Assembly: GCA_902168185.1 (NCBI GenBank)
Contig: CABHOV010000047.1
Coordinates: 124,001 to 188,000 of the forward strand
Direction of reading: 5' to 3'
DNA: 64,000 bases
DNA from: an uncultured Bacteroides sp.
GTDB lineage: Bacteria; Bacteroidota; Bacteroidia; Cytophagales; Cyclobacteriaceae
Position numbers and translations under genes: made by a program. Shown one piece after another: positions 8,326 through 16,395 of the stretch. Position 1 is the first letter of the stretch; every line of letters starts with the position of its first letter. The notes beneath the pieces are model-generated. The model had not been told where the DNA came from and ran no database searches. It saw only the letters and a program-made list of their open reading frames with translations.

Positions 8326-9333
8326 ATGAAAACAGCAACGAAAATCACTAATTACAACGCACGTTTACAAAAACATCTTGGCTCAGGATTCAACTCGATG
8401 TCAACAGCAGCGCAGGTAATCAACGGGATAAATCTAGAAGGGAAAATAGCAATCGTCACTGGCGGCAACACCGGCATTGGACTGGAAACTACAAAGGCGC
8501 TTGCAGCAGCAGGAGCAACTGTTATTGTTCCGGCACGTGATGTGGAAAAAGCAAAGAAGAATTTAACGGATGTTCCACATGTTGAAATTCATGCGATGGA
8601 TCTTATCGATCCAAAATCAATCGATGCTTTCGCAGAGGAGTTTCTTTCATCAGGGCGACCGTTGCACATCCTTGTTAACAATGCAGGTATTATGTGGGTG
8701 CCATTGCGTAGAGACAGTCGCGGTATAGAATCTCAACTTGCCACCAATTATCTCGGACAATTTCAATTGGTCGCGCGTCTATGGCCAGCTTTGAAAATGG
8801 CTAATGGGGCAAGGGTTATTAACGTCTCTTCTCAAGGTCACCAGTTTGCTCCGTTCAATTTTGACGACCCTAATTTCATTCATCGTAATTACGAAACGTT
8901 GCAAGCCTACGGACAATCGAAAACTGCGAGCAACCTGTTTACTGCTGCGCTCGATGCGAGAGCTCAAGAATTCAACGTTCGTGCTTATGCATTACATCCA
9001 GGCTCCATCCATGGAACCGAACTCGGCAGGGAAGCATCGCTTGAACTTTTTCAGCAGATGGGATTTTGCGATGCGCAGGGTAATATCTTACCAGAGGTTT
9101 TGGCTTCACTAAAAAATATTCAGCAAGGTGCAGCCACGACAATCTGGTGTGCTACCTCACCCCTGCTGAGCAATATCGGTGGCGTGTACTGTGAAGACTG
9201 TGATGTTGCCGAGCTGGCTACTGGCGCGCACGGGGTAAATGGGGTTATGTTGTATTCACTTGATGAAACCAGTGCAACCCGCCTCTGGAAAATGAGCGAA
9301 GACATGACTGAAATCACCTTCAATATCGAATAA
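8326..9333 (+). CDS. short-chain dehydrogenase/reductase
   Basis: 335 residues from ATG 8326; an in-frame TTG at 8287 would fall inside the promoter region. It has a classical SDR layout: NAD(P)-binding VTGGNTGIGLETTKALAAAG, a D-x-x-x motif in HAMDLIDP, ILVNNAGIM, catalytic Ser in INVSSQGHQFAP and the Y-x-x-x-K pair in AYGQSKTASN. A long C-terminal part after HPGSIHGTELGREAS closes the substrate pocket. This pattern fits the retinol dehydrogenase/WW-domain oxidoreductase-like branch often paired with AraC regulators in soil bacteria. The substrate is unknown. TATA words are rare in this gene (one seen in about 1 kb). Confidence 0.9.
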   Translation: MKTATKITNYNARLQKHLGSGFNSMSTAAQVINGINLEGKIAIVTGGNTGIGLETTKALAAAGATVIVPARDVEKAKKNLTDVPHVEIHAMDLIDPKSIDAFAEEFLSSGRPLHILVNNAGIMWVPLRRDSRGIESQLATNYLGQFQLVARLWPALKMANGARVINVSSQGHQFAPFNFDDPNFIHRNYETLQAYGQSKTASNLFTAALDARAQEFNVRAYALHPGSIHGTELGREASLELFQQMGFCDAQGNILPEVLASLKNIQQGAATTIWCATSPLLSNIGGVYCEDCDVAELATGAHGVNGVMLYSLDETSATRLWKMSEDMTEITFNIE

Positions 9334-9449
9334 TCTTCAGTGAACATTATCAAAAAAAGAGAATAGAGCTTTCTTTAAAACTGAAGATATATCTTATGTG
9401 AGGGGGATCAGAAAATCTCATTGACCAGCCTGCTATATAAACTCATTGG

Positions 9450-10292
9450 ATGAATCCATTCTATGAACTAAATTTCACACTATACGACATGGAACATATA
9501 TCGAAATACCTGACGCCAGAGATTAAGCTTTCGTGCTATGATGACAAGTTCTTCAAGTCGGAAGTAGTATTCGATCAGCATATGCTGATCTGGTTCATCT
9601 CAGGCGAAACGAAGATTGTACAATCGGAAACAACGTGCACGTTTAAGACCGGTGACATTTTCCTGATTCCCCGCAACAAGCCTTCTACCATCATCAACTA
9701 CCCGAAGGATGGACTCCCTCATAAGACGGTGGTGATGTCGCTTACTTCAAAGATACTCCACGAGTTCTATTCAAAGGTCAGCATTAATGTAAAGGCTATA
9801 TCTATACCGGGCATCCGTAGTTATAGTGATCATCCCTTGCTGCGAAGTTGCCTGGCATCGCTGATCCCTTACTTTGAAATCGAAGGCGTTTTTCCGGATC
9901 ATCTAGCAATGCTGAAAATTACTGAAGCCATCAGTATTCTAAGAACAATCGATCCGGGTATAGATGGTGTGCTTGCCAACTTTGAGGACCCACATAAAGT
10001 CGAACTTGTCAGCTTTATGGAGAAGAACTATATGTTCAATATGCCCCTTGAAAAATTCGGGTATCTCACTGGAAGAAGTCTCACCAGCTTCAAACGCGAC
10101 TTCAAAAAGGCATTTGACACCACTCCTCAAAAGTGGCTGACACAAAAGCGACTGGAACTCGCGCACTATGAGCTGGCGGAGAAGAAACGCAAACCCGCAG
10201 AGATCTGCTATGAAATAGGATTTGAAAACTTATCTCATTTCTCGTACGCTTTTAAAAAACATTTTGGATACGCACCAACGAGTGTTATGTAA
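9450..10292 (+). CDS. AraC-family transcriptional regulator
   Basis: 280 residues. The N-terminal cupin-like sensor contains WFISGETKIVQSETTCTF and KTGDIFLIPRNKPSTII. The C-terminal double HTH (about residues 185-280) contains LEKFGYLTGRSLTSFKRDFK, KAFDTTPQKWLTQKRLELAH and ICYEIGFENLSHFSYAFKKHFGYAPT. All are textbook AraC signatures. An internal Met at residue 14 could also serve as start. It lies directly after the SDR on the same strand with a 116-bp gap and probably activates it through the tandem repeats at 8238-8274. Confidence 0.93.
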   Translation: MNPFYELNFTLYDMEHISKYLTPEIKLSCYDDKFFKSEVVFDQHMLIWFISGETKIVQSETTCTFKTGDIFLIPRNKPSTIINYPKDGLPHKTVVMSLTSKILHEFYSKVSINVKAISIPGIRSYSDHPLLRSCLASLIPYFEIEGVFPDHLAMLKITEAISILRTIDPGIDGVLANFEDPHKVELVSFMEKNYMFNMPLEKFGYLTGRSLTSFKRDFKKAFDTTPQKWLTQKRLELAHYELAEKKRKPAEICYEIGFENLSHFSYAFKKHFGYAPTSVM

Positions 10293-10296
10293 ACAA

Positions 10297-10310
10297 CTCC
10301 CTGCAGGGAG
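10297..10310. terminator. 14-bp perfect palindrome right after the AraC stop
   Basis: CTCCCTGCAGGGAG begins 4 bp after the TAA of the AraC gene. A perfect palindrome without a spacer can fold only with a few central unpaired bases, and no T-tract follows. It may be a weak terminator or a protein-binding site; the position favours transcript end formation. Confidence 0.3.
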
Positions 10311-10484
10311 CGATAGCTGGGTAATCTAGTATAATAGCAGGGATGACTATATATACTCAAGCTTCTTTCAAGGATGCTGATTGTGGTTGAACTCATCACT
10401 ATCCACTTTAGTATGCATATAATGATTGTGACTGAATGACGCAGTCCTTTCAGCGGGGTACAGACTAATTCGGTGTCTTTGGGT

Positions 10485-10667
10485 TTAACCCCGGCATGAC
10501 CTTGATGAGAAAAAACCAATACTAATAATAGCCGCCATACCTATTATCGAATACAATTCGAAGTTTCCTGTGCTATAGTCTGTTAAAAGAATAGCAAAGA
10601 ATAAAACGCACAAAGTGCGTATCATTTTACTTGAATCATCTACTTTATTTTCCTGGGTCGTCTTCAT
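10485..10667 (-). CDS. small two-TM membrane protein
   Basis: About 60 residues from the ATG at 10665-10667 (MKTTQENKVDDSSKMIRTLC); an upstream ATG at 10703 is also in frame. Two hydrophobic stretches, IRTLCVLFFAILLTDYS and YSIIGMAAIISIGFFSS, flank a short polar loop. The arrangement resembles the DUF2892/YgaP-type two-helix domain, which also opens with an R-(I/T)-x-R amphipathic helix, but the similarity is weak. It stands alone between plus-strand genes. It may be spurious; a hydrophobicity pattern this regular in the absence of an opposite-strand gene argues for a real one. Confidence 0.5.
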   Translation of the reverse strand: MKTTQENKVDDSSKMIRTLCVLFFAILLTDYSTGNFELYSIIGMAAIISIGFFSSRSCRG

Positions 10668-10802
10668 ACAATTGGGATAAAGCGTTGAAAAATCAGAAAG
10701 CATAGTATATACTTGAATGCATTAAGCATGCCAGTCGTTAGGGCGGAGACGCAATGGTGTTAAAGTATGTTTTCCAGAATATAACTGATTCAAAATTGCT
10801 CA

Positions 10803-10821
10803 CCGGGCGAAATTCCCCAGT
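10803..10821 (-). promoter_or_regulatory. G4/C4 element upstream of the histidine kinase, inverted copy of the one at 13342
   Basis: The minus strand reads ACTGGGGAATTTCGCCCGG. An opposite-orientation near copy follows the response regulator at 13342-13361 (ACTGGGG, AG, AATTTC, CCCGG). The element is 79-97 bp before the kinase ATG at 10900, a normal distance for an enhancer site of an NtrC-type activator. Binding by the regulator at 12014 is inference. Confidence 0.35.
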
Positions 10822-10899
10822 CTTAAAGTCCAATTAAAATTGAACCTTTCCAGCACCAGTACTCTTTTGTTGATAGCTTTGCCTTTAATTTATACAACG

Positions 10900-12012
10900 A
10901 TGAATTCCAATAATTTTAAACTGAAGGAACGTGTTAAAGAGTTGAATTGTCTATACCGACTATCCCGGGTTGCCTGGGAGGCAAAGAACGACCTTGGTGC
11001 AATAATCTCAAAGACACTCGAGATCCTGCCTGAAGCCATGCAACACCCCACCGCTGCCGAGGCAAGGATTTCAATTGACTCTCACGATCATTCAACACCA
11101 CGCTTTGATAAAACCATCACTGTTATTGCTGCGGAATTAAAGTTTGACCGGAAAAAATTCGGAACCATTAAGATCGGCTATAGAAGTATACGCTCAAGTG
11201 AAGAGAAACTGAAGTTCCTCACCGAGGAGAATCGCCTATTAAAGACGGTCGCACAAGAGCTATCACTCGTTATACACCGCGCTTCTATTGAAGAGGAGAA
11301 ACACAAGCTTCAAATTCAGTTACAGCACGCAGAGCGACTCGCTTTTGTTGGCGAGTTATCAGCTGGAATCGCGCATGAATTAAATGAACCGCTTGGAAGA
11401 GTATTGGGATTCGCGCAATTGATCAAGAAGGCTGGGAGTCTAAACGAACAGCAGACCGAAGATATTGAACGGATCATTAAAGCATCTCTCTACTCACGGG
11501 AGATCATTAAAAAGCTAATGATATTCTCAAGGCAAATGCCGCAGCAGATAACAAAGCTAAATTTGAATAACATCGTCCATAATATCCTGTACTTCATTGA
11601 TGTCCGATTCCAGAGTCGCAGTATTAAAATAGTAAAGCAATTGGAGACATCACTTCCAGAGATTTTCGCTGATGAGGTTCAAATGAGTCAGGTTCTTGTT
11701 AATCTTATTACCAATGCCATCTATGCCATGCCCCATGGCGGAAGTATATATGTAATAACAAAAAGTAACGCCACTACCGTAAAATTAATTGTGAAAGATA
11801 TGGGCGAGGGAATGACGCCGCAGGTTAAAGAAAAGATTTTTGAGCCGTTCTTTACCACAAAACCGGTAGGACAAGGAACCGGCTTAGGTTTGTCGGTAGT
11901 GCAAAGTATAATTGATTCTCACCATGGTGAAATCATAGTGAGCACTTCCCCTGGTAAAGGAACGAAGTTTGAAATCCAACTTCCGTTAAAACAAGAAAAG
12001 AAAAAGCGATAG
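10900..12012 (+). CDS. soluble sensor histidine kinase (NtrB/ZraS type)
   Basis: 370 residues from ATG 10900; the longer frame needs a TTG at 10840 and adds 20 hydrophobic residues. Residues about 1-130 are a degenerate GAF-like sensor with no clear TM segment, followed by a coiled coil. The HisKA box is FVGELSAGIAHELNEPLGRV with the phospho-accepting His in AHELNEP. The HATPase part has N box VLVNLITNAIYAM, G1 VKDMGEGM, F box FEPFFTTK and G2 GQGTGLGLSVV. The H-E-L-N-x-P-L variant is typical of kinases paired with sigma-54 activators. It phosphorylates the regulator that starts one base after its stop. With no obvious TM segment it should sense a cytoplasmic signal. Confidence 0.92.
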   Translation: MNSNNFKLKERVKELNCLYRLSRVAWEAKNDLGAIISKTLEILPEAMQHPTAAEARISIDSHDHSTPRFDKTITVIAAELKFDRKKFGTIKIGYRSIRSSEEKLKFLTEENRLLKTVAQELSLVIHRASIEEEKHKLQIQLQHAERLAFVGELSAGIAHELNEPLGRVLGFAQLIKKAGSLNEQQTEDIERIIKASLYSREIIKKLMIFSRQMPQQITKLNLNNIVHNILYFIDVRFQSRSIKIVKQLETSLPEIFADEVQMSQVLVNLITNAIYAMPHGGSIYVITKSNATTVKLIVKDMGEGMTPQVKEKIFEPFFTTKPVGQGTGLGLSVVQSIIDSHHGEIIVSTSPGKGTKFEIQLPLKQEKKKR

Positions 12013-12013
12013 T

Positions 12014-13342
12014 ATGAAATCCGTTAAAACAAATATTTTGGTCGTTGACGACTCTCTTGAAACTGTAGAGCTGATCAAAAGAAATCTCGAGAGTGTAGGC
12101 TATCACATATATAGTGCGAGCAATGTCCAATCTGCGCTTAAGTTGTTGGACACATTGAATGTTAGTTTGGTTATAACCGATCTGAAAATGCCTGGCGAAA
12201 ACGGAATGGAACTTGTTCGCCATATTTCAGAAAATTGCAAAGGAACAGGTACACTTGTCATTACAGGATTCCCATCCATACAAGGTGCTGTTGAATCTAT
12301 AAAAATCGGTGCAGAAGAATATCTTGTCAAGCCATTTACAGACGAAGAATTGTTCAAGTCCGTTGAACGTGTATTGGCAAAAACATCGAAGTATAAAAAA
12401 GAAGTGGCGCCAGTTTCGCCAGTGAACTTTGGTATCATCGGCAACTCGGAAGGCATGCAGCATGTTTTCAAAACTATTAACAAGGCAAAAAACACCAACG
12501 CCACCGTGCTGATCCATGGTGAAAGCGGAACAGGAAAGGAACTGGTTGCAAGGGCACTTCATTACGGAAGTAATGCGGCCGCAGCACCGTTTGTCCCGGT
12601 GAACTGTGGTGGCATTCCGGATTCATTGCTTGAAAGCGAATTGTTTGGTTATGTAAAAGGTGCATTTACGGGGGCAACTGAAACACGCGCCGGATTCTTT
12701 CAGACGGCAGATGGCGGAACTATCTTTCTGGATGAAATCAGCAACACCAGCCTGGCTATGCAAGCGAAGCTCCTGCGTGTGCTACAGGAGAAGGAGTTTT
12801 ATATGGTGGGGTCGAAGAAGCCCGTTAAAGTCAATATCAGAGTTGTTGCCGCCACCAATGTAGATCTCATGCAACTGGTCAAGAAAGGATTATTTCGTGA
12901 AGACCTATACTATAGATTAAATATCATCAGTATCGATCTGCCACCGTTACGTGAACGTGATAAGGATGTTATGTTGTTGCTTGATTTCTTCCTCAATAAA
13001 TACACGCGCGAATTAGGAAAAGGGCCGATACAATTTTCGAAGAAAGCCCTCCGGTCTCTCAATGATTACCCTTGGCCAGGCAACGTACGGGAGTTGCAAA
13101 ATCTGGTTCATCGATTGCTGATTATGGCCGATGAAGACACGATTGACACGCCCGATCTTCCCGAGAATTTTCGCTTTTCTGCGAGCCGAACACAAGGCTT
13201 AAATCGAAGGCTTGCCGAAGTTGAAAAAGAATATATAGCAGATGTATTGGCTGCCCACAAAAACAATATATCTCAAGCCGCACAGATACTCGGTATCGAC
13301 CGGAAAACCCTTCGCGAAAAACTAAAAAAAGCCAACGATTAA
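12014..13342 (+). CDS. sigma-54-dependent response regulator (NtrC family)
   Basis: 442 residues in three domains. The receiver (1-120) has acidic D12/D13, phospho-acceptor D56 in VITDLKMPG and K106 in LVKPF. The AAA+ domain (about 138-370) has Walker A GESGTGKE at 169-176, the sigma-54 contact loop GAFTGA at 216-221, Walker B GGTIFLDEI and the arginine-bearing FREDLYYRLN. The Fis-type HTH at the end reads ISQAAQILGIDRKTLREKLKK. It activates RpoN promoters when phosphorylated by the kinase encoded immediately upstream. Likely targets are its own operon and the genes from 13471, because similar G4/C4 elements precede both. Confidence 0.95.
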   Translation: MKSVKTNILVVDDSLETVELIKRNLESVGYHIYSASNVQSALKLLDTLNVSLVITDLKMPGENGMELVRHISENCKGTGTLVITGFPSIQGAVESIKIGAEEYLVKPFTDEELFKSVERVLAKTSKYKKEVAPVSPVNFGIIGNSEGMQHVFKTINKAKNTNATVLIHGESGTGKELVARALHYGSNAAAAPFVPVNCGGIPDSLLESELFGYVKGAFTGATETRAGFFQTADGGTIFLDEISNTSLAMQAKLLRVLQEKEFYMVGSKKPVKVNIRVVAATNVDLMQLVKKGLFREDLYYRLNIISIDLPPLRERDKDVMLLLDFFLNKYTRELGKGPIQFSKKALRSLNDYPWPGNVRELQNLVHRLLIMADEDTIDTPDLPENFRFSASRTQGLNRRLAEVEKEYIADVLAAHKNNISQAAQILGIDRKTLREKLKKAND

Positions 13343-13372
13343 CTGGGGAGAATTTCCCCGGCGAAACTTTTT
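13342..13372 (+). terminator. GGGGA/TCCCC hairpin with T-run after the response regulator (also an inverted copy of 10803-10821)
   Basis: GGGGA at 13345-13349 and TCCCC at 13355-13359 can pair around a 5-nt loop, and TTTTT follows at 13368-13372. It starts right at the regulator stop, so a short rho-independent terminator is one reading. The other is an activator site, because the sequence is a near inverted copy of the element before the kinase gene. Confidence 0.4.
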
Positions 13373-13428
13373 GCTCCAATCTAACCTGAACCTTACTGCG
13401 AAATTCAGCCGCAAACGCGCTTTTGAAA

Positions 13429-13461
13429 TGGTATGCATTTTGGAATCGTTATTATTCCAAA
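13429..13461 (+). promoter_or_regulatory. weak sigma-54-like promoter overlapping an 8-bp inverted repeat
   Basis: TGGTAT at 13429-13434, five bases, then TTGG at 13440-13443 has the spacing of a -24/-12 promoter (TGGCAC-N5-TTGC) but departs from consensus in both boxes. TTTGGAAT at 13439-13446 and ATTCCAAA at 13454-13461 form a perfect inverted repeat with a 7-bp centre. The ATG at 13471 follows after 9 bp. The inverted repeat may be an operator or a leader hairpin. Confidence 0.35.
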
Positions 13462-13470
13462 GTGTAACAC

Positions 13471-13731
13471 ATGCGAACGAACAACATCATTGAAAATCTT
13501 GTCACGCGCGAATTAAAATCGCTTTGCAATACATGCATTCACCAGGACGAATGTGTGTATTATAAAACAGCGACTAAGGCTATCATTCAATGTGAATTAT
13601 TTGTGCTGGACCAAGAGTATATCCGTGATTCAAACTCGCCCCTTGGTTTGTGTACAAACTGTGACCATGCCAGTGATTGCACTTTACCCGGAAGAAGACA
13701 TGGCGTTTGGCGCTGTGATGATTTTAGTTAA
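13471..13731 (+). CDS. small Cys-rich, probably metal-binding protein
   Basis: 86 residues with two similar Cys modules: LCNTCIHQDECVYYKTATKA ending at IIQCELF, and LCTNCDHASDCTLPGRRHGV ending at WRCDDF. Each has the form C-x2-C-x5-C-(x9 or x13)-C, giving eight cysteines in all. Such paired four-Cys knuckles usually hold Zn2+ or an iron centre. Small proteins with G-L-C-x-N-C-x-H-...-V-W-x-C-E-E-(Y/F) ends occur in many anaerobes and Bacteroidota near NtrC-type regulators, but I know of no defined function. It probably belongs to the regulon of the sigma-54 regulator just upstream. The next gene starts 17 bp after its stop. Confidence 0.8.
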   Translation: MRTNNIIENLVTRELKSLCNTCIHQDECVYYKTATKAIIQCELFVLDQEYIRDSNSPLGLCTNCDHASDCTLPGRRHGVWRCDDFS

Positions 13732-13747
13732 AGTTAAAGACTGTTTT

Positions 13748-14143
13748 ATGATAACGAGAGCAAATGTTAAGACGGATCAAATCAAGAACGGAAAGTGGAA
13801 GGAGTACAATAAACACGCTGTTCTTATTGCAGAAGGAATTTATGTAAACAACAAGAAGCACGGTACGTGGCGCGAGTACTATGATGAGACCGGCACTATA
13901 ATGATAGAAGAGGAATATATACACGGCATTAAACATGGCCGGTATGCTTCGTTTCATCAGAACGGTCAGTTACTCAGTGAGGGAAAATTTTTCGATGGTC
14001 AAAGGCAGGGATATTTTAAAGTATATGACGAACAAGGAAACAACATACGCAACTTACTTTTCATCAACAACATTCAAATCGAGGACAGCAACGAACTCAT
14101 TTATATTGAAGAGAGAACAGCGAAAAGAAAAACCGGGACTTGA
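13748..14143 (+). CDS. MORN-like (YwqK-type) repeat protein
   Basis: 131 residues from ATG 13748. An upstream extension in this frame only reflects overlap with the Cys-rich gene. Tandem MORN-variant motifs of about 22-24 residues are visible: NGKWKEYNKHAVLIAEGIYVNN, KKHGTWREYYDETGTIMIEEEYI, HGIKHGRYASFHQNGQLLSEGKF and GQRQGYFKVYDEQGN. The family is annotated as YwqK-type antitoxin-like, but the fold mainly serves protein or lipid contacts, and no toxin partner is present here. It is the second gene of the operon that starts at 13471. Confidence 0.82.
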   Translation: MITRANVKTDQIKNGKWKEYNKHAVLIAEGIYVNNKKHGTWREYYDETGTIMIEEEYIHGIKHGRYASFHQNGQLLSEGKFFDGQRQGYFKVYDEQGNNIRNLLFINNIQIEDSNELIYIEERTAKRKTGT

Positions 14144-14216
14144 TTATATACTGATTTTTATAGTTCTTCTTTTCTGGATCACGGCTATTCTGCAAGCTTA
14201 TTCCCTACCCATTTAA
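14106..14216 (+). CDS. candidate 36-residue single-TM protein
   Basis: An open frame from TTG 14106 encodes a basic start (KREQRKEKPG), one strong TM segment (YILIFIVLLFWITAILQAY) and ends SLPI. It overlaps the end of the MORN-like gene by 38 bp in another frame. The positive-inside charge pattern and clean TM helix are what a real small membrane protein would show. No ATG and no clear ribosome site are seen, so it may be chance. Confidence 0.3.
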   Translation: MKREQRKEKPGLDYILIFIVLLFWITAILQAYSLPI

Positions 14217-14471
14217 AATGACTTTATAAAACTTCATTACTAAATGGACTATATAAATAAGCTTACTTTCAACAAACCAGTAAGGCAACGTCTGCAATGT
14301 TCAACATGTTTTCAATCCACAGAAGAAACGTTTCTATAGACGGGGTTATATCTCTTGAATGCTGAATTAAAAAAGTCAGCGATCAAGAGAAGATCCTTGG
14401 CACTTTCAATGGTGAGCATGAAGTGATCAGAGCAATAGTTGCTGCACGTTTGAAGTCGTATAGCGGATTCT

Positions 14472-16010
14472 CTATTTTTTACTTTGGTTGTACTGCACTT
14501 CCAAAGGAATTGGAATTAAATTCTTACTATCTATAGCACTGGGGGTAAGATAGCTCATCTTCAATTTAAAGTCTTCATTCTTGTGCAGATATTCAAGGCG
14601 TAGCGGATAAAATCCTTTAGACAACGGGAGTATATAGCTATAGGTCGTCCGGGTGTAATTTCCATCCCATTGTATCAGCAATCGGTTGCCAAGGTATAGT
14701 TTGGAATTCTTGTCTGCATCAAGAACGAATATATAGTAGCCTTCTTCCTTTGCCTCAAGCAGGCCATCAATAACCAATGCGTAATTCTTTTTTCTCGGAA
14801 GCTTATCAATATCAAAATCGCTGTTGGTTATTCCTGCTCGGGCCGGTTTTATGTTTTTGAGCTCTGGCCAGGTATCCCAATCTCCTTCGTAATAAGAATA
14901 ATTAAAACCGCCGGACTTTACATTTTTTTGTTTTGCTATAGGGCGAAGCGGTGCTTCAATTGTAAAATCCCCGGTTGTGCTTTTATCATGATTGCTTCGC
15001 ATGCTGAAGCGCTTATAAGTTACTTTAGCAGGACCGGCTATTGTAATTTCAGGCTGCACTTTTTTGGAAGCTATGGTAGGAGCTGTCCCGTCCAGGGTAT
15101 AGCGCACTTTTGTGGTGTCATCAAAGTACCAAATCTTAATCGGCTTATCTTTCAAAACAAGGCCGCTCATAGGATGGAATTCTATATTGCTGGTAAGGCC
15201 GGCATAGCTAAACTTTAATCCATCGAATGTAGTTTTTAGTCTAACCGAACTATGTGTTTCATCAGGGTAAGCCACCAGTTTCCAACTTAGACTTGCTGGC
15301 GCTATTTTCTTCAACACTATATCCATCGTATCGATCTTCATTTCTTTGAGAGAGACGCCCTCCCGACCGCCGATAAAAAGTGTCGTATTCAAACCTGTTA
15401 AAGCAGGCAACCTGCTGGCAGCCATTTTGGGCACATAACACTTATCCCACCACAGACTTGGATCTACAGCTATATATGATTTGAATGTGGCTGGCTCCTT
15501 CAACATGGCATACATGACAAACATGCCGCCCAGCGAATGGCCCCAGAGTGTATTGTCACCATTAGAAGGGTAAGTCTGGTTTACATAAGGGATCAACTCA
15601 TCCTTAATAAAACCAAGGAAGTTATCTGCGCCCCCAGATGTTTTCCAACCTTCCAATCGAGTTGGTGTAAGATCTTTATTGCGGTCGATACCCAGCACGC
15701 TCACAATGATCGTTGACGGCATGAACCCCTGCCCTTCTACAAAATTCTGGACTTGCGCGATCAACCCCGTATTCCAGTTGCCGCCATCAAGTACGTACAG
15801 CACATCATACTTATCACCGCTTCCTGGTTTATAGTTAGGCGGAATAAATACCTGTATAAGTCTCTTCTGACTTAATATACTCGATTTTATTGAGTCAAGC
15901 CTGCCGTGAAAAGATACGTTGCGAACAGTGTCCTGCCCGTAAGCGAAGTTACCCGGATGGCAAATTGTTATTAACAGCACGAAGACAAAAAATCGATATA
16001 TACTCTTCAT
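14472..16010 (-). CDS. secreted esterase (alpha/beta hydrolase, esterase D type) with C-terminal PA14-like domain
   Basis: About 512 residues from ATG 16010 (MKSIYRFFVFVLLITICHPG), which starts a good signal peptide; the longer frame to 16070 hides it. Residues about 30-270 are an esterase D-like hydrolase: VFIPPNYKPG, VLYVLDGGNW, nucleophile elbow WGHSLGGMF, acid region near FIGGREG and His in PDETHSS. A strand-rich middle part with YTLDGTAPT resembles the CHB/Fn3-like C-terminal domain of hexosaminidases. The end (YEGDWDTWPELKN, GYYIFVLDADKNSKLYLGN, GFYPLRLEYLHKNEDF) is a PA14 carbohydrate-binding fold. Together they suggest deacylation of a polysaccharide or siderophore-like ester at the cell surface. 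It is a single gene. Confidence 0.87.
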   Translation of the reverse strand: MKSIYRFFVFVLLITICHPGNFAYGQDTVRNVSFHGRLDSIKSSILSQKRLIQVFIPPNYKPGSGDKYDVLYVLDGGNWNTGLIAQVQNFVEGQGFMPSTIIVSVLGIDRNKDLTPTRLEGWKTSGGADNFLGFIKDELIPYVNQTYPSNGDNTLWGHSLGGMFVMYAMLKEPATFKSYIAVDPSLWWDKCYVPKMAASRLPALTGLNTTLFIGGREGVSLKEMKIDTMDIVLKKIAPASLSWKLVAYPDETHSSVRLKTTFDGLKFSYAGLTSNIEFHPMSGLVLKDKPIKIWYFDDTTKVRYTLDGTAPTIASKKVQPEITIAGPAKVTYKRFSMRSNHDKSTTGDFTIEAPLRPIAKQKNVKSGGFNYSYYEGDWDTWPELKNIKPARAGITNSDFDIDKLPRKKNYALVIDGLLEAKEEGYYIFVLDADKNSKLYLGNRLLIQWDGNYTRTTYSYILPLSKGFYPLRLEYLHKNEDFKLKMSYLTPSAIDSKNLIPIPLEVQYNQSKK

Positions 16011-16395
16011 GCTTAATGAAAGCTTTTTAATCTCTTTGCAAAGAGTAGCAACAACGTAATTTTTGACCACGGCAGATTGTTTTTTTAAATATAGGAAGAA
16101 TAATTACCCGATTAGAAAGCCTAAAGTTGAACCATATTATTTATTCATTTACCTCCCTGGGCACTCCGTTGCTCCCAATGGCCAAATTTGTGCCAATGAA
16201 CAAGGTTGCAGAATTTTGCGGGATCTGCCATTCCTATTGGATAAAGATGTCCGGTTAAGCTCACGTTATGTTCGTTATCGATACAAAAACAACCCAGACA
16301 CCAACAGTTATATTGTAAGCCAATAGAGCTTGACAAATTTCAAATGCATCTTTGAATAGGAATATATTGATTGCCAAATAAATCGACTGCCGACA
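16011..16395. other. gap without a convincing gene
   Basis: Short frames exist on both strands. The minus-strand one at 16145-16336 ends in VSLTGHLYPIGMADPAKFCN, which looks protein-like. It has no ATG, an unusual composition rich in Cys, His and Trp, and no recognised domain. It could be a decayed gene end. Nothing else is seen. Confidence 0.3.

Noticed and set aside
10868-10882. Sigma-54-like TGTTGA-N5-TTGC before the kinase gene
   Set aside because: The -24 box lacks the GG and the start codon would be only a few bases after the transcript start.
16063-16336. Overlapping short frames on both strands
   Set aside because: Non-ATG starts, odd composition and no recognisable domain on either strand.
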